DNA from: Plazaster borealis
Lineage: Eukaryota > Echinodermata > Asteroidea > Forcipulatida > Labidiasteridae
Length of the DNA: 64,000 nt
Reading direction: 5' to 3'
NCBI GenBank assembly: GCA_021014325.1
Contig: CM037459.1
Span: 16,828,501 to 16,892,500, forward strand
Positions 8,800-19,615 of this stretch are shown piece by piece. Under the pieces are notes generated by a model. That model made no database searches. It saw only the letters and a list, made by a program, of their open reading frames with translations, and was not told the DNA's origin. Position numbers and translations under genes: made by a program. Positions within the stretch are counted from its first letter, which is position 1. Each line of letters starts with the position of its first letter.

Positions 8800-9249
8800 T
8801 GTCTTAAGTTGGTGAATCCAGTGTGATTCTCTGAGTTTGCGGTGTGTGTCATCACCATTGCAAGCCTCAATCACCATAAGTGCAACATCTTTGACGTTGT
8901 GATTAGGGCTGTTGAGTGAATGGAGACGGGGTACGGTTTTTTTGTCTTTATGGAAGAGACATGTTTCGCAAAGCGAAGACTGAGTTTGGTCTTAGTCTCT
9001 CCCACATTGTAGTCCACACCTGTTACATGATATAACATAGACTACATTAGGTGTGCTACATTGTGAGTCGGTCTTGATATTGTAAGAAGAGCCAGTGCTA
9101 TGACTCTTCACTTTAAGTGAGGGTTTGATGTAGAGACATGTCTTACACTTGGAGCGGGTACATTTGTGACAACCCTGTATTTCTGTTGAGGGTGGTGTTT
9201 GGCCTGTACCTGGGGGAGTTTGGCCCTGACTAGGGGCGGCGGAATGCAA
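8800..9249 (-). pseudogene. GIY-YIG endonuclease region of Penelope copy A
   Basis: The frame reads CHKCTRSKCKTCLYI, a cysteine cluster typical just before Penelope GIY-YIG domains, then VVYVISCNRCGLQ (the GIY strand). After a frameshift near 8992 the downstream YVGETKTKLSLRF-like segment (YIG helix with its Arg) continues to about 8820. The domain would nick target DNA for priming. It is broken by the shift. Confidence 0.65.
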
Positions 9250-9303
9250 CCATGGGGAGCTCAGGGATTGCTGAGCATAGTCTGTTAGAGGAGTGAAGAA
9301 TAG

Positions 9304-10165
9304 TTATATTATTATTGAGGATTGATGAAAGTTTATGCAGTTTAGGGTGGAAGGTGGTGACCAGGGCAACTCTCTTAGTCGGGACTTTTTTTGTTCCCGT
9401 GTTTGGATTTCAAGTTGGACTCTGCGTTCGCTGTGGCCTCTAGTGTTTTGTACAGGATATCTGTGGAGCAGATAGGGCCTACGTCTTGGCCTGACTGTAA
9501 GCAATTTCCTTCTTACAGTGGCTAGGGTGGCTATGGAGAGAAGATATTGGTGGGTGTCAGTAGGTTTACTGTATACATCCGTAATAAGGCCGTTAGGGGA
9601 TTTAGTTATGGTTACATCTAGAAAGTTCACACTTGTTAGAGAGCATTCAGTAGTGAACTTTATGGTGGGGTGGAATGAGTTTGTATGGTCGATAAACTCA
9701 TCCAAGCTGTCTTGACTACCTCACCAGATGGAGAAAATGTCATCAATAAATCTCCACCAAACTAGTGGGCGGTTTGGTGCAGAGGACAGGAGTCTGTCTT
9801 CTAAGTCTGACATAAATAGGTTGGCATATAGGAAGGCGCCATTTTGGTACCCGTGGCGGTACCCTGTGTCTGTAGAAAATGCCTGTCAGTAAATGAAAAG
9901 TTGTTCTTAGTGAGGATGTGGCTGATGAGTTCCTTAATGTGTCTCACTGAGGGGCGGGATTGTTTATTGGCCCTTAGAGCAGAGACACAGGCACTCCTGC
10001 CTTCACTATGTTAGTATACAGTGATGAAACATCTAGAGTAACCAGAAAAGCAGAGTCAGGTATTTGATGTTTGACTTCCTCTAGTTTATGGAGGAAGTCT
10101 GAAGGAAGGGATACGGGAGACTAAGGGGTTGAGGAAGCTATCAACAAACTCAGAAATGCGCTCTG
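9304..10165 (-). pseudogene. Penelope-type RT, C-terminal part (copy A)
   Basis: The open stretch 9304-9705 reads MDEFIDHTNSFHPTIKFTTE and SVNFLDVTITKSPNG, as in copy B. Upstream, to 10165, the RT palm is present at nucleotide level (the WWRFIDD motif C region near 9735-9765 and the QGTAMG motif B region near 9850-9880), with in-frame breaks including a stop near 9720. The fragment starts mid-RT. Confidence 0.65.
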
Positions 10166-10363
10166 TATATATACATACATTACTTGAATTATATGATATA
10201 TAAAAAAAAGTCGCATCCCCTTAAGGTGATCCCCGGCTGCCGCTTCCCAGGTTGTATCGTATGGGTGTGATCCCTGGCTACACGGCAGTTTGCGGTTGAA
10301 TGGCTTTCTGACTGGCACCCCCCGAACAAAGATATTGACAAAATAGGGAGACCGCCAACATAG

Positions 10364-10436
10364 GGCTAGATAGCTCAGTTGGTAGAGCGCGGGCACGTTA
10401 AACCGGAGGTCGTTGGTTCAAATCCCACTCTAGTCA
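10364..10436 (+). tRNA. tRNA-like sequence, probably a SINE head or tRNA pseudogene
   Basis: Seventy-three bases fit the cloverleaf. Acceptor GGCTAGA pairs with TCTAGTC (one G-T), the D arm is GCTC/GAGC with AGTTGGTA, and box B is GGTTCAAATCC. The loop places GTT at the anticodon (Asn), but position 33 is C rather than U, the anticodon stem has two mismatches and the T stem one. Pol III boxes A and B are intact. No encoded CCA. The position between two Penelope fragments suggests a tRNA-derived SINE. Confidence 0.55.
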
Positions 10437-10458
10437 ATTTTTCTTTGTTCAACCCAAA

Positions 10459-10486
10459 ATCATTATATATATATATATATATATAA
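10459..10486. repeat. (AT)n microsatellite
   Basis: About twelve AT dinucleotides just upstream of Penelope copy B. A shorter ATATAT run borders the start of copy A at about 10165-10205, so the inter-copy segment is bounded by AT repeats on both sides. Confidence 0.9.
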
Positions 10487-10499
10487 CACGTCTTTCCGT

Positions 10500-12204
10500 T
10501 TGATCAAGTTGCTGGAAAATCAATGCCAACAATTCATTGATAACCAGCTACTTGAGATAACAGACACTGAGTCTCAACTCCAGGTGTCATGCTCTATTGA
10601 AGAATATGAACAGTTACAAGATACCATACTATCTAACGTCAAGCACCTAAGGTCCACCCTAATGGACAAACAGAACAAGAAACGTATGAACTATCTAACG
10701 TCAAGCACCTAAGGTCCACCCTAATGGACAAACAGAACAAGAAACGTATGAATGTCCAAGCTAACCATAAGAAACACATTCATAGACGTTTCCACAGTAG
10801 GAGAACCACCATTGCTCCTCCTACTGTTAGGTCGCCAGAGACTAATACTGTAGTTAATCTCTCTGACATGGTTACTTACTGACCCACAGGTTAAACTCCT
10901 CTCAAGGGGTCTTAAGTTTTGCCCCACACCCAGAGAACCTAACCAACTTATTTTCCAACAGGACATGGCCCAATTCAATCGTAGGTTACGCCTACGTGAA
11001 TACTTTCATGTAGAGCCCTCCATGGATGAAGAGTCATCTGTGGAGACCCAACCAATTACCCGCAACCGCTTCAAGGAAAAGAATACTTGGGTACCCCCTA
11101 AGAACCGAGATGTGTCTCTAGAGACATACATCAATTCGGTTAACTCCGAGGTTCTTATAAGGTCCCTAATACCCCTACTTCCAATAACCTCCCCCAAGAT
11201 GAGCGACACGCCCTTACACAACTCCGCCAATCACCAGACATAGTGATTAAACGGGCTGACAAGGGGTCCGCAGTTGTAGTCATGAACACACATGACTATA
11301 TTATTGCTGAGGGCCTCAGACAGCTCAGCAACACTGATCATTACATTGAATGTGCCACTGATCCCACTCAATCTTTCTCCCAAGATATCAGCGACACCCT
11401 GGTTAGAATTTATAATGCCAATGGTATCGAGAAAGATACACTTATAACTATCTCCTTCCACATGACCCCCGTACAGCAAGGTTCTACCTTCTACCCAAGA
11501 TACACAAGCCCTATAACCCGGGTACACCAATTGTATCTGGGAATGGTAGCCCCACAGAGCGCATTTCTGAGTTTGTTGATAGCTTTCTCAAACCCTTAGT
11601 CTGCCGTATTCCTTCCTTCATCAAGGATACCAAAGACTTTCTCCACAAACTACATGAGGTCAAGCACCAAATACCTGACTCTGCCATTCTGGTTACTTTT
11701 GATGTTTCATCATTGTATACTAACATACCCCATCATGAAGGCATGAGTGCATGTGTCTCTGCCCTCAATGCTAGTAAACAATCCCGCCCCTCAGTGAGAC
11801 ATATTAAGGAACTCATCAGCCACATTCTCATGAAGAATAATTTTTCATTTTCTGACAGGCATTTTCTACAGGTACAGGGTACTGCCATGGGTACCAAAAT
11901 GGCACCCTCATATGCTAACTTATTCATGTCTCAGTTGGAGGACAGACTCCTGTCCTCTGCCCCCAACCGCCCACTAGTTTGGTGGAGATTTATTGATGAT
12001 ATTTTCTCCATCTGGTGTGGTGGCAAGGACAGCTTGGATGAGTTTATTGACCATATAAACTCATTCCACCCTACCATAAAGTTCACTACCGAATACTCTC
12101 TCACAAGTGTGAATTTTCTAGATGTTACCATAACCAAATCCCCTAATGGCATTGTCACGGATGTTTACAGTAAACCCACCGACACCCACCAGTACGGTTT
12201 TGAG
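10500..12204 (+). pseudogene. Penelope-like element RT, copy B (3'-truncated)
   Basis: The plus strand encodes a Penelope-type RT in shifting frames. It has an N-terminal region (10500-10712 and 10965-11243), then KRADKGSAVVVM (11243 onward), motif A as DVSSLYTNIPHHEG (about 11700), motif B as [18 protein letters not shown] and motif C as [12 protein letters not shown] (about 11980-12015). The match ends at about 12204 after PTDTHQY, where copy A continues and copy B runs into (ATT)n. The GIY-YIG domain is therefore absent. At least three frameshifts (one a 62-bp duplication) make it a pseudogene. Confidence 0.8.
10629..10752. repeat. 62-bp tandem duplication in Penelope copy B
   Basis: The 62-bp unit beginning CTATCTAACGTCAAGCACCT occurs twice back to back with no visible differences (10629-10690 and 10691-10752). 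Sixty-two is not a multiple of three, so it shifts the RT frame. The identity implies a recent event. Confidence 0.9.
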
Positions 12205-12407
12205 GGGCGAATATTATTATTATTATTATAACTATTTGTATTTCTGGTCGAAAACAATCTTGCTGCACAATGCGGAAGTAGATCAGTCGTGCGCTTGCGC
12301 GTGACTGACTAGCGCGTGACTGACTTGTACGGGAATCCCCCAAACACAATCACAAACCGGAAAGCGACGCATAGTCACGTGATAAAATCACGTGACTGTA
12401 AAACCTC
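12205..12407. other. (ATT)n, GCGTGACT repeats and an AGTCACGTGA palindrome
   Basis: An (ATT)n run (12209-12230) follows the Penelope truncation. GCGCGTGACTGACT repeats lie at 12290-12325, and AGTCACGTGA-taaaa-TCACGTGACT at about 12372-12397 is a perfect inverted pair. No coding sequence. Confidence 0.5.
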
Positions 12408-12725
12408 TATAGATGTCATGAGAAAGGATATTGTCTCTCTGGTCGGGAATAAATGGATTTAAAAGAGTGCAGTCTATCGCTGCGCTGCCAGTCGAGTACA
12501 AGCTTGCGACTCACCTGTAGGGGAATCACCCCAAACACAAGCAATCAGAAACCCGGAAGGCGACGCGTAAAATAAAAAAGTCGCCGCGTGAAGAAAAAAA
12601 AAGTCGCCGCAAAAAAAAAAAAAAGTCGCCACCCAAAAAAAACAAAAAGTCGCCGCGTGAAAAAAAAGTCGACACCAAAACAAAAAAAAAAGTTGCCAAG
12701 TAAGTGTCTTTTATAGAACACCATA
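12408..12725 (-). repeat. Right inverted arm of FB-like element 1 with AAAAAGTCGCCGC sub-repeats
   Basis: Reverse complement of 7464-7687. Between 12560 and 12700 are about seven 18-20 bp units of the form GTCGCCGCGTGAAAAAAA, compared with two or three on the left. The arm ends in the shared tip at 12725. Sub-repeat number variation between arms is typical of foldback elements. Confidence 0.75.
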
Positions 12726-13004
12726 GAGAGGTGTTGTGCAATTTTTCCAAGATTGATGCTTGGACGTTTGGAAATTTAGACAAGTGTAGCGGTGCTTTTG
12801 TTTGGAGGGAGAATAACTCGACGGGCCTTCAGACACCCCATGTCAAATTGAGCAAAGGGTAAAAGTTTAGAAGTTAATGGATATTTTCTCTTTACTGTAC
12901 AAAGCTGTGAGACTTCTAGGTATTTTAAAAGTATTTTTGAATGTTAAGCATTTTGCAATGTATGCTGTGGGTGATTGTTCAGAGGGGTGCTCCCTGTGGC
13001 AGTA

Positions 13005-13183
13005 GATCAGTTATGTGCTTGCGCGTGACTAACCTGTACGGGAATTCACCCACACAAAAACACAACCAAGAAGGAAAGCGTTAAAAAAAAATCCAAAATA
13101 AAAAGGCGCCGCCAACAAAAAAAAGTTGCCGCGTGAAGAAAAAAGTCGCTGGGTAAGTGTCCATTATAGAACACCGCAACGGT
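13005..13183 (-). repeat. Solo or degenerate right arm of the same FB-like family
   Basis: GTAGATCAGT...CTTGCGCGTGACTAAC, CACACAAAAACACAACC, several AAAAAGTTGCCGCGTG units and a tip-like GTAAGTGTCCATTATAGAAC at 13153-13177 repeat, at lower identity, the order seen at 12272-12725. No matching left arm was found. Confidence 0.55.
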
Positions 13184-14047
13184 AGTATAAACGGTTAGTT
13201 TTGAATTTTCATTTCATCGAAGGCTCTGGCGATTCTGACCAATCAGATTGTACCGTCCACTTTTGGACTAATTCGCCATAGAGTGTGTACAAACCTATGA
13301 ACAAAATTCCCAAGTCTGTGATCGAAAGTTAATTTCGGGGTTAATCCACAAGAGGGCGCTATTTCAGGCAATACTGTATTGGCTATCACCACCACAGGTA
13401 GACAAAAAACTACGATCACAGACTTCACTGCCGCGCGGAGTGAGTTTCTCATGGTCTGTGATTGTAGCTCTATGGTCTAAGAGACCATTAGAAACTCAGA
13501 GACTATTAGAAACTCAGAGACCATTGGAAACTCACTCCGCCTCAGTGAAGTAAATTGAATAATGGCAGTGAAGTGGCAGTGAAGTGAATAACGAGAAGTC
13601 CTCTCGATCCGATCCACTAAGCGATAAGCAGGCAGTTCTTTTAAGAACTAAATAGTCTCCCATCTTCTGAAATCTACTCCGCAACAGTGAAATATATAGC
13701 AAGACATGTTCTTATAAGAGAGAAAAAATCTACACATACACATGGTGCAATGCGCAAACGTCAGCCAATCCCAGCGCCCTTGGATGAGGCGCTGGGACCG
13801 AGCGAATGCGTTTCGTACATTGATCTCTATTATTGACTGGATAGGACACATCGAGCGCGTTTTGCACGTTCGATGATCAACGGTGCGGCACGCAGTGTAG
13901 TCGCTCCAGAGGCAGCCAAACATCGGCTTGGGCTCCGGCTCCGTCTGATGTTCGAACCACCGGGTGCAAAATACACGCTGCTCCAAAAATGTACAACGGA
14001 GCCCAAGCCGGAGACGGGGCCCAAGCCGAGGTTTGAGAAAGGCCCCA
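13184..14047. other. No gene; short repeats
   Basis: Three imperfect GAGACCATTAGAAACTCA repeats occur at about 13470-13533, and TCTTTTAAGAAC is a small palindrome at about 13637. From 13918 to 14040 GGCTTGGGCTCCGG and its complement form an inverted pair resembling the GGCCCTTTTCGAAACG MITE interior. No coding sequence. Confidence 0.4.
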
Positions 14048-14195
14048 GGGGCCGATTTCACAAAGATCTAAGATTGATCGTAACTGTAAATCAATCGTAG
14101 TTGCTTAGTAAAGTGTGATGTCACAATACAAATCACTATGGTGATACTGTAAACTTGTCTTGCGATGAATTTTATTGCTTTGTGAAATCGGCTCC
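14048..14195. repeat. MITE with GGGGCCGATTTCACAAAG ends
   Basis: Starts GGGGCCGATTTCACAAAG and ends CTTTGTGAAATCGGCTCC, an 18-bp terminal inverted repeat with one or two mismatches. It shares its ends with the palindromes at 4326, 35919 and 56244, but the interior is different (TAAGATTGATCGTAACTG). Confidence 0.75.
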
Positions 14196-14531
14196 AGGTT
14201 GTCGAGGCGTAAGTCCTCTTTAAACTGCGCCACGCGTTAATTATACGCCCGTGCGATCATCGCGCGTGTGCGTTTAAACCTGCTTTTAGTGGTTGCACCC
14301 ATTGATCTCTATAATGGCCGACCGTGTTTGTTCACGATGTAAAATGAAAACCACGCGATTTCGAGACATACTAATTGTGTGGATCATTGTATTCTACTTT
14401 AAAGACATCTTTCTAACCATATGCATTTTATAACAAACGGTTACAAATGCTTTTGATAGACCAACTCGCCCGATCCAAGGCAACGTGTCCCTTTTACTTG
14501 AGCAAGTCCCTTGCGCGTGCGTGTTTTCACT

Positions 14532-14707
14532 AATAGACCTTATGCACATGATGTCATAACAGTAGGGCGCCCTCGTCTAGAGGTCAAAAGGAGGTTGTTC
14601 ATTGGCCAATCCTGTGCGCCGCGCGTACAAATCTGTGCGTTTCGATTGTTTCGTCATCGTTTTACCTCTAAGATGGCGGCTGGATGACGTCAATGCATAA
14701 GGTCTAT
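14532..14707. repeat. MITE with AATAGACCTTATGCA ends (copy 1)
   Basis: AATAGACCTTATGCACATGA at the left mirrors TGCATAAGGTCTATT at the right. The interior contains GTCTAGAGGTCAAAAGGAGG and CCTCTAAGATGGCGGC. Copy 2 is at 29542-29718. Confidence 0.8.
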
Positions 14708-15105
14708 TGTGAGCCGTCTAGAGCGACTACACTGCGTGCCGCACCGTGCATCATCGAACGTGTACAAACGCGCCCGACGTGTCCTATCCAGTCAATGTAA
14801 TAGAGATCAATGGGTTGCACGTACTCAGGCGTGGATTTACAAAAGGGGTTCCAAAACAGTTAAGATCAAATAAGCATCCTTGTCCCACAGTTTTTAGTTT
14901 GTTTCAACAAATTTTAACAAATGATTTGTGTGTTTATTATGAAAGCTCAAACTCATTTTATACAAATTGTAAGCCTAATGATTATTTTTGTTGGTCAGGT
15001 TTTTTCATAGATCTAATTTAAAAACAATGATTTGATTTCAGAAAAAAATATGTTCTTCGCTTGACGTGTTTTCTCGCTACGATACGCGCGAGACTTGCAC
15101 AGTCT

Positions 15106-15352
15106 ATTTCATGGCTCTGCTTACCGCCGAATTCTGCGCTTACGATCACCATTCTCCGCTTACTGTGAAAGCATGGAATTTCTGCGCTAGCTGTGTAAGC
15201 GAAGAATGCCTATAGTAACGTGGAGTACGCACGCGCACAAGCAAAATAATCCCTGCGAATCCGTGAAATACGATTGACGTAAGTGCGGAATTCCCTGCTT
15301 CAGTAAGCGCCGATTCTTTGCTTACGGTAAGCAGAGCCATGAAATTGGGCCC
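15106..15352. repeat. MITE of the GGGCCCAATTTCATGGCTCT family
   Basis: Same family as 6845-7097 but in the opposite orientation. The right end GAGCCATGAAATTGGGCCC is intact and the left end is clipped to ATTTCATGGCTCTG. It abuts a fragment (GCGCGAGACTTGCACAGTCT) matching the end of the 27296-27441 MITE. Confidence 0.75.
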
Positions 15353-16908
15353 CGTACTTCAGCATGGTGAGCAAAAAATAGTGACGTCATCTGAGAAGTA
15401 TCTTTTCATTTGTTCCATTTTATGGCCTTAAGGATATCATGGAGATAGTGCAGTGGGTCGGTCAATGTAATAGAGATTAATGGTCGGCGAACACTGGCTG
15501 AAGGAAGTTGATTCAAAGGAGGGCGCTACAGACAAAATTTCTACAAAATATTGGGGGACAGAAGCATCTAAGGCGGCGCTTCGCAACCACCTTGTAAATC
15601 TTGAACCTCTAGTGCCACCACTGACAATTGAAAGTGTACAAATGCGCCGACGTAGTTTATCCATTCAATAATAATGGTTATCAATGGTTATCACATCCCA
15701 TGGCCGTTTCAGAGATGAACTACACCTTAATGTTTATGTTGTTGGCATAAAGTACACGCGTGTCAAGTTTCGTACCTTTTACCTAAAAGATCACAAACTG
15801 ACAACAACTTGATGAACATGTTTAACTAATGAGTTCTTAGGCACAAGCCTATTTCCATCCTGACTGATAAAGACAGGGGATTAGTTTAGACCAATATACA
15901 CCGTGTCACCTGTCAGTTATATGATCAAATATAATGCTAAAATACTGTGCGCATGTTTATATAATCATGACAGTAATGGGAGATTTAACAAAGTTGAAAA
16001 TACGTACACAAAATCCTATGAAAGAACGCTTCAAGAACTAATGTATTATGTATTAATGTAGTCTTTGTGCAATCTGTTCAATTCGCCCTAAAATTTGTCA
16101 AATCATTCCTATAGCCCCTCGCTACATCATTATTATAACTACATCACTAAAATGAAAAGTAGGGCCTACGTTGATTGAACAAACCGTCCTTGTCACCTTG
16201 AACCCATGTTTGATTTCAGACCCATCATCTCAAAACTTTTCGTGGCTCGTTTGATATACTGATGTCTTGACACTTTTTTGGAGGGTCTTGCATAGTTTAA
16301 ACTGCCTTTACGACGCTCGGTTCTTATATCCTCATCCGGGCTATTGAAATAAACGGGTTCAGTGCGAACATCATGTGTGCTTACCACTCAACGGGGACTG
16401 TATTTAATTTGATGTATGACAAATCATCGGTTACACAAGTACCTTTGTCATGATGATCACCGCATCGCCCTGATGATCTGTGCCTATTTACAATGCGTTA
16501 TTGAGACGGCATTTGTGTTTGACAAACACTGCTTTTCAAACAGGATGGAGGCATCCATGAAAGTTTAATATTATGCTATCCTTCGTTAATTCGACCGTTA
16601 TACCATCTGATCGGCAGATCTGACAGACTGCGCAACATGTCAAACTTTCGCTGACGTGCAACAGGATACAACGTCTCTAGAAAACTAACAAAGTATCTCA
16701 ATTCTCAATTAAGAATGAAGGCGAACGTCGTGTAATATACAAAAACTTGAATTGCACAATATTGCAATTCAATTCGTCGTGTAATATACCAAAACTTGAA
16801 TTGCACAATATTGCAATGCTGGAACTCCTAAGACCCAGATGAACAACTTGCGGCTAAAGGAGTTAGTAGACCTTTATGATGCTGTGATCATGTGTCAGGC
16901 CTACCCGG
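15353..16908. other. No gene; one local tandem duplication
   Basis: About 1.5 kb of unassigned AT-rich sequence. At 16722-16816 a roughly 50-bp unit containing CTTGAATTGCACAATATTGC is present twice. No ORF with recognisable features. Confidence 0.4.
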
Positions 16909-17156
16909 CAGCGTATTTTTGTTTTACACCGCAGCGAGTTTTGTTTTACTGTAACACGGTCAATTCCGTCTTGAGATTACGTCTAACCCTAAACCGTAAC
17001 CCTAACCATAACCGTAACCCTGACCCTAACCATAACCCTGACCCTAACCCTATAACCCAACCCTTTATATAGGCATAAATGTTTGTAGTCTCATCTCAAG
17101 ACAGGAATTGGCAGTATTACACTACAAAACCCCTCGCTGCGGTGTAAAAAAAATAT
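16909..17156. repeat. Foldback enclosing telomere-like CCCTAA repeats
   Basis: Inverted arms (AGCGTATTTTTGTTTTACAC with CACCGCAGCGAG at the left, CTCGCTGCGGTG with a TAAAAAAAATA run at the right, plus a second pair GTCTTGAGATTAC / TCATCTCAAGAC) flank 16985-17067. That loop is made of CCCTAA, CCATAA and CCGTAA hexamers. CCCTAA is the animal telomere motif, here degenerate. Confidence 0.75.
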
Positions 17157-17679
17157 ATGCTACCCGGCACACAACAGTGACAGTGGCAGTTCTAATTCTC
17201 ACATAATGAAAGGGACCATACTGTCTTTTTCTGCCAGCCTCGGTTTGGTTACATGAGTCGAATAGAAGAAAAGCAAGATGGCCGCACCGTGATAAAGGTC
17301 AATAGTATGAGGTAATGGATCTATAGTCTTGTTCAAGGCGGTTGCGAAGCGCACCCGCCAAGTTTCTCCCTCGAAAAGATCGCAAAATATTGATTCACAT
17401 GGTAAAACTACAACGTTAAATTATTTAACAAGCCCACGTTGATATAAAAATGTACGATATAAAAATGTCTACGAATACAAAAATACGTCGCAGTTTTATT
17501 TGTGAAAACGTGCGTCAATCTTCCAAAAAGTGTCCCGCTGAATAACAAACAAATAGTGGAAATTGTTTTTTGAAAAAAAGTTGTATTGTGATATTTTAAA
17601 AATGTCATCCATTCAATATGGTTTGAATAAAAACAACTAAATGTAGCAATTGTAAATTGTAAACATTATTTCTCAAATT
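17157..17679. other. No gene seen
   Basis: AT-rich unassigned sequence. Short ORFs here have no recognisable features. Confidence 0.35.
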
Positions 17680-18150
17680 TTTTAGTCCGCGCGTGTTAAA
17701 ATGCAAGTATTTTGACGCGATTCCATTTCAAATGAATCATGTTTTTACACGGTCACCCTAAACTGCTTATAGACGTGTAACAAGATCAAAGAAGAATGAG
17801 AGGGGAACAGTTGCTCTTTGACTTGATGCCTCTTTTATGGGCATCCATACATGAGCCACAAGCCTAATGAAAATGTGCGAGATTCTGGCCACATTTTATT
17901 GAACCAATTCCAGGGGTTATAAGCGAGCAAAGACATGCTGGAGAAAAATGGCGCGACGAGATCGATCCCCCCTGGGAACGATGTTGGCATCAACTCAAAG
18001 AGCAACTGGTTCCCTGTCATTTTTCTTTGATCTTGTGAGATGCGTTACTGTGTGCAGTTTAGGGGGACCGTGTAAAAACATTATTCAGCGTGCCATATCG
18101 ATACCTCTCGTCGCTAACTCCTGGAAGGGAAGCACTTGAAAATCAACGTT
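17680..18150. repeat. Copy of the CTCGCTACCATGGGCAGCGCG repeat family
   Basis: Contains, with divergence, the blocks found at 43641-43985 and 47645-47972: AAAATGCAAGTATTT, AACAGTTGCTCTTTGACTTG, AGAGCAACTGGTTCCCTG, GATACCTCTCGTCGCTAAC and AAAATCAACGTTGATTGGCT. It appears to be two partial copies joined in opposite orientations around 17830-17990. Confidence 0.55.
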
Positions 18151-18800
18151 GATTGGCTTACCAAAAAATGACTGCTCTGCACGCAAAGTCGTTAAATTTC
18201 TCGGCTCTCTCGCAACTATCTCGCGAGACTGCTGTTAAGCGCGAAAATACTGCTCTCACCACACCACTACGGTCCAATTCAACGAATTGTACAACCCGAC
18301 AGCGGTTTGTACACGGCCTATGGGCTCCTCAGCCGATTTCGTACGGAAGCGTACGCATCTGATTGGTCAGATTTTTAAAATCTTTAAAATTAATATTCAA
18401 ACTGTAGGCGTATAGGCCTACATGAATTTGTATAGCCGCTTTGTTGCATCATGGAGGTATATCAAAGCAGCATTCCACAAATGACGTCATAGTATTGTCA
18501 TTTTGACGCACGCCGTCAACGGTTGAAGTGTTTCTAGTTTTTCAAAACCTTGAGGTTGGGGCCTTATTTTTGGATCGATAATTATAAAAAATTCAGAAGT
18601 GTACAAATATCAAATTTGAATGATAAACAAACACATTATAAACAAGTTTGAATAGCATTTCCGTTAATAATTGTTTGCTCAAGTAGTTGTTTAACCCACA
18701 CAGTGATTAGAAACGTGTGAGACCCAGAGGGCAGGGTATATACATATAAAGAAAGAATTGACTGCATTGTGACTGAAAACTGTTAGTTTGTTTTAATATG

Positions 18801-19042
18801 GTTTTTTTTCAGAATTCTGAAAACAATTATACTAATAAAGAAAGATTATTAAAAAATCGCTCAAATTAAAAAATAAGGTAAGGGGGGACAGAAATGTTAC
18901 CGCCTGAAACTGCATGGATTGCCATTTTCCTGAATAAGCGGCTGGCCGGCCCCGGAATCCGCGAATAGAAATTTGATTTGAGCGAACAAAAATTCAATCT
19001 TTCTTTATTAGTATAATTGTTTTCAGGTTTTTGAAAAAAAAA
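18801..19042. repeat. Palindromic MITE
   Basis: Arms of about 60 bp (GAAAACAATTATACTAATAA AGAAAGATT and its complement) flank a GC-rich centre (GCGGCTGGCCGGCCCC). No coding sequence. Confidence 0.7.
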
Positions 19043-19089
19043 CATTTATCACTGAGCATACTTGAAGGTAGAATTAGATTAATTCGTTC

Positions 19090-19216
19090 AAATATTTACG
19101 TAAATATTTGCCATTGGGGCACAAAATCGTGAATATTCACGTAAATATTTACGTGAATATTTGCGAATTTGGGCAAAAACCGTGAATATTCACGTAAATA
19201 TTCACGTATATATGTT
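19090..19216. repeat. Iterated CGTGAATATTCACGTAAATA palindromes
   Basis: GTGAATATTCAC and CGTAAATATTTACG palindromes alternate about five times in 125 bp, with two larger units carrying GGGCAAAAACCGTG or GGGCACAAAATCGTG. A tandem palindromic repeat. Confidence 0.7.
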
Positions 19217-19224
19217 TGAATAGA

Positions 19225-19615
19225 AAGAATAGAATAGAAATGAGATGCTTTCGAAAGCTCCTCAACATCTCCTACAAAGACCACATCACCAATGAGGAAG
19301 TACGGAATACCAGCAAGCCATCGGGCCCTATGAAGATCTAATGACATCAGTAAAATGACGCAAACTGAGATGGTACGGGCACGTCACACGATCATCATCA
19401 GGGCTTGCAAAAACCTTCCTGCAGGGAACCGTACAAGGAGGAAGAAAGAGAGGCAGACAGAGAAAAAGATGGGAGGACCACATCCGAGAGTGGACCGGCA
19501 TGAAGCTGAGTGACACCCTGAGGAAAGCAGAAAACCGAGAAGAATGGAACAAGCTGGTGGTCAACTCTTCGGTGGCGCCCCTACGGTCGATCAGACTACG
19601 GGAGAGATGCGATGA
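19225..19615 (+). pseudogene. LINE reverse transcriptase C-terminal tail (RTE-like)
   Basis: The plus strand reads EMRCFRKLLNISYKDHITNE, then after a frameshift LRWYGHVTRSSSGLAKTFLQ, GGRKRGRQRKRWEDHIREWT and RKAENREEWNKLVVNSS. This basic W-rich tail ends many non-LTR RTs of the RTE-like type. No palm motifs precede it, so it is a 5'-truncated insertion. The ATGATG..ATGATG run after 19610 may be its 3' tail. Confidence 0.7.

Larger units (their letters stand above)
8057..10165 (-). mobile_element. Penelope-like element copy A (5'-truncated)
   Basis: The minus strand carries the C-terminal half of a Penelope-type RT followed by a GIY-YIG endonuclease region and a 3' tail ending at (ATT)n. It begins at about 10165, in codons matching SERISEFVDSFL, so the N-terminal RT part is missing. 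It overlaps copy B (plus strand) by roughly 650 bp at high identity, arranged head to head. Several frameshifts make it non-functional. Confidence 0.75.
7464..12725. mobile_element. Foldback (FB)-like element 1 with long inverted arms
   Basis: The left tip begins TATGGTGTTCTATAAAGGAC and the right tip is its reverse complement with one mismatch. Inverted arms run inward for about 220 bp (left) and 320 bp (right). The hexamer GAGAGG sits immediately outside both tips (7458-7463 and 12726-12731), a plausible target duplication. The arms contain 18-20 bp tandem sub-repeats. The interior holds two Penelope-like fragments and no recognisable transposase, so the element is probably non-autonomous. 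The same tip caps the element at 58316-63372. Confidence 0.65.
13795..14815. repeat. Inverted repeat pair flanking 13.9-14.7 kb
   Basis: About 110 bp at 13800-13915 (CATTGATCTCTATTATTGAC through GGTGCGGCACGCAGTGTAGT) reappears in reverse complement at 14715-14815. A third copy lies at 48040-48140. These look like arms of a longer foldback that now contains two other MITEs. Confidence 0.55.
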
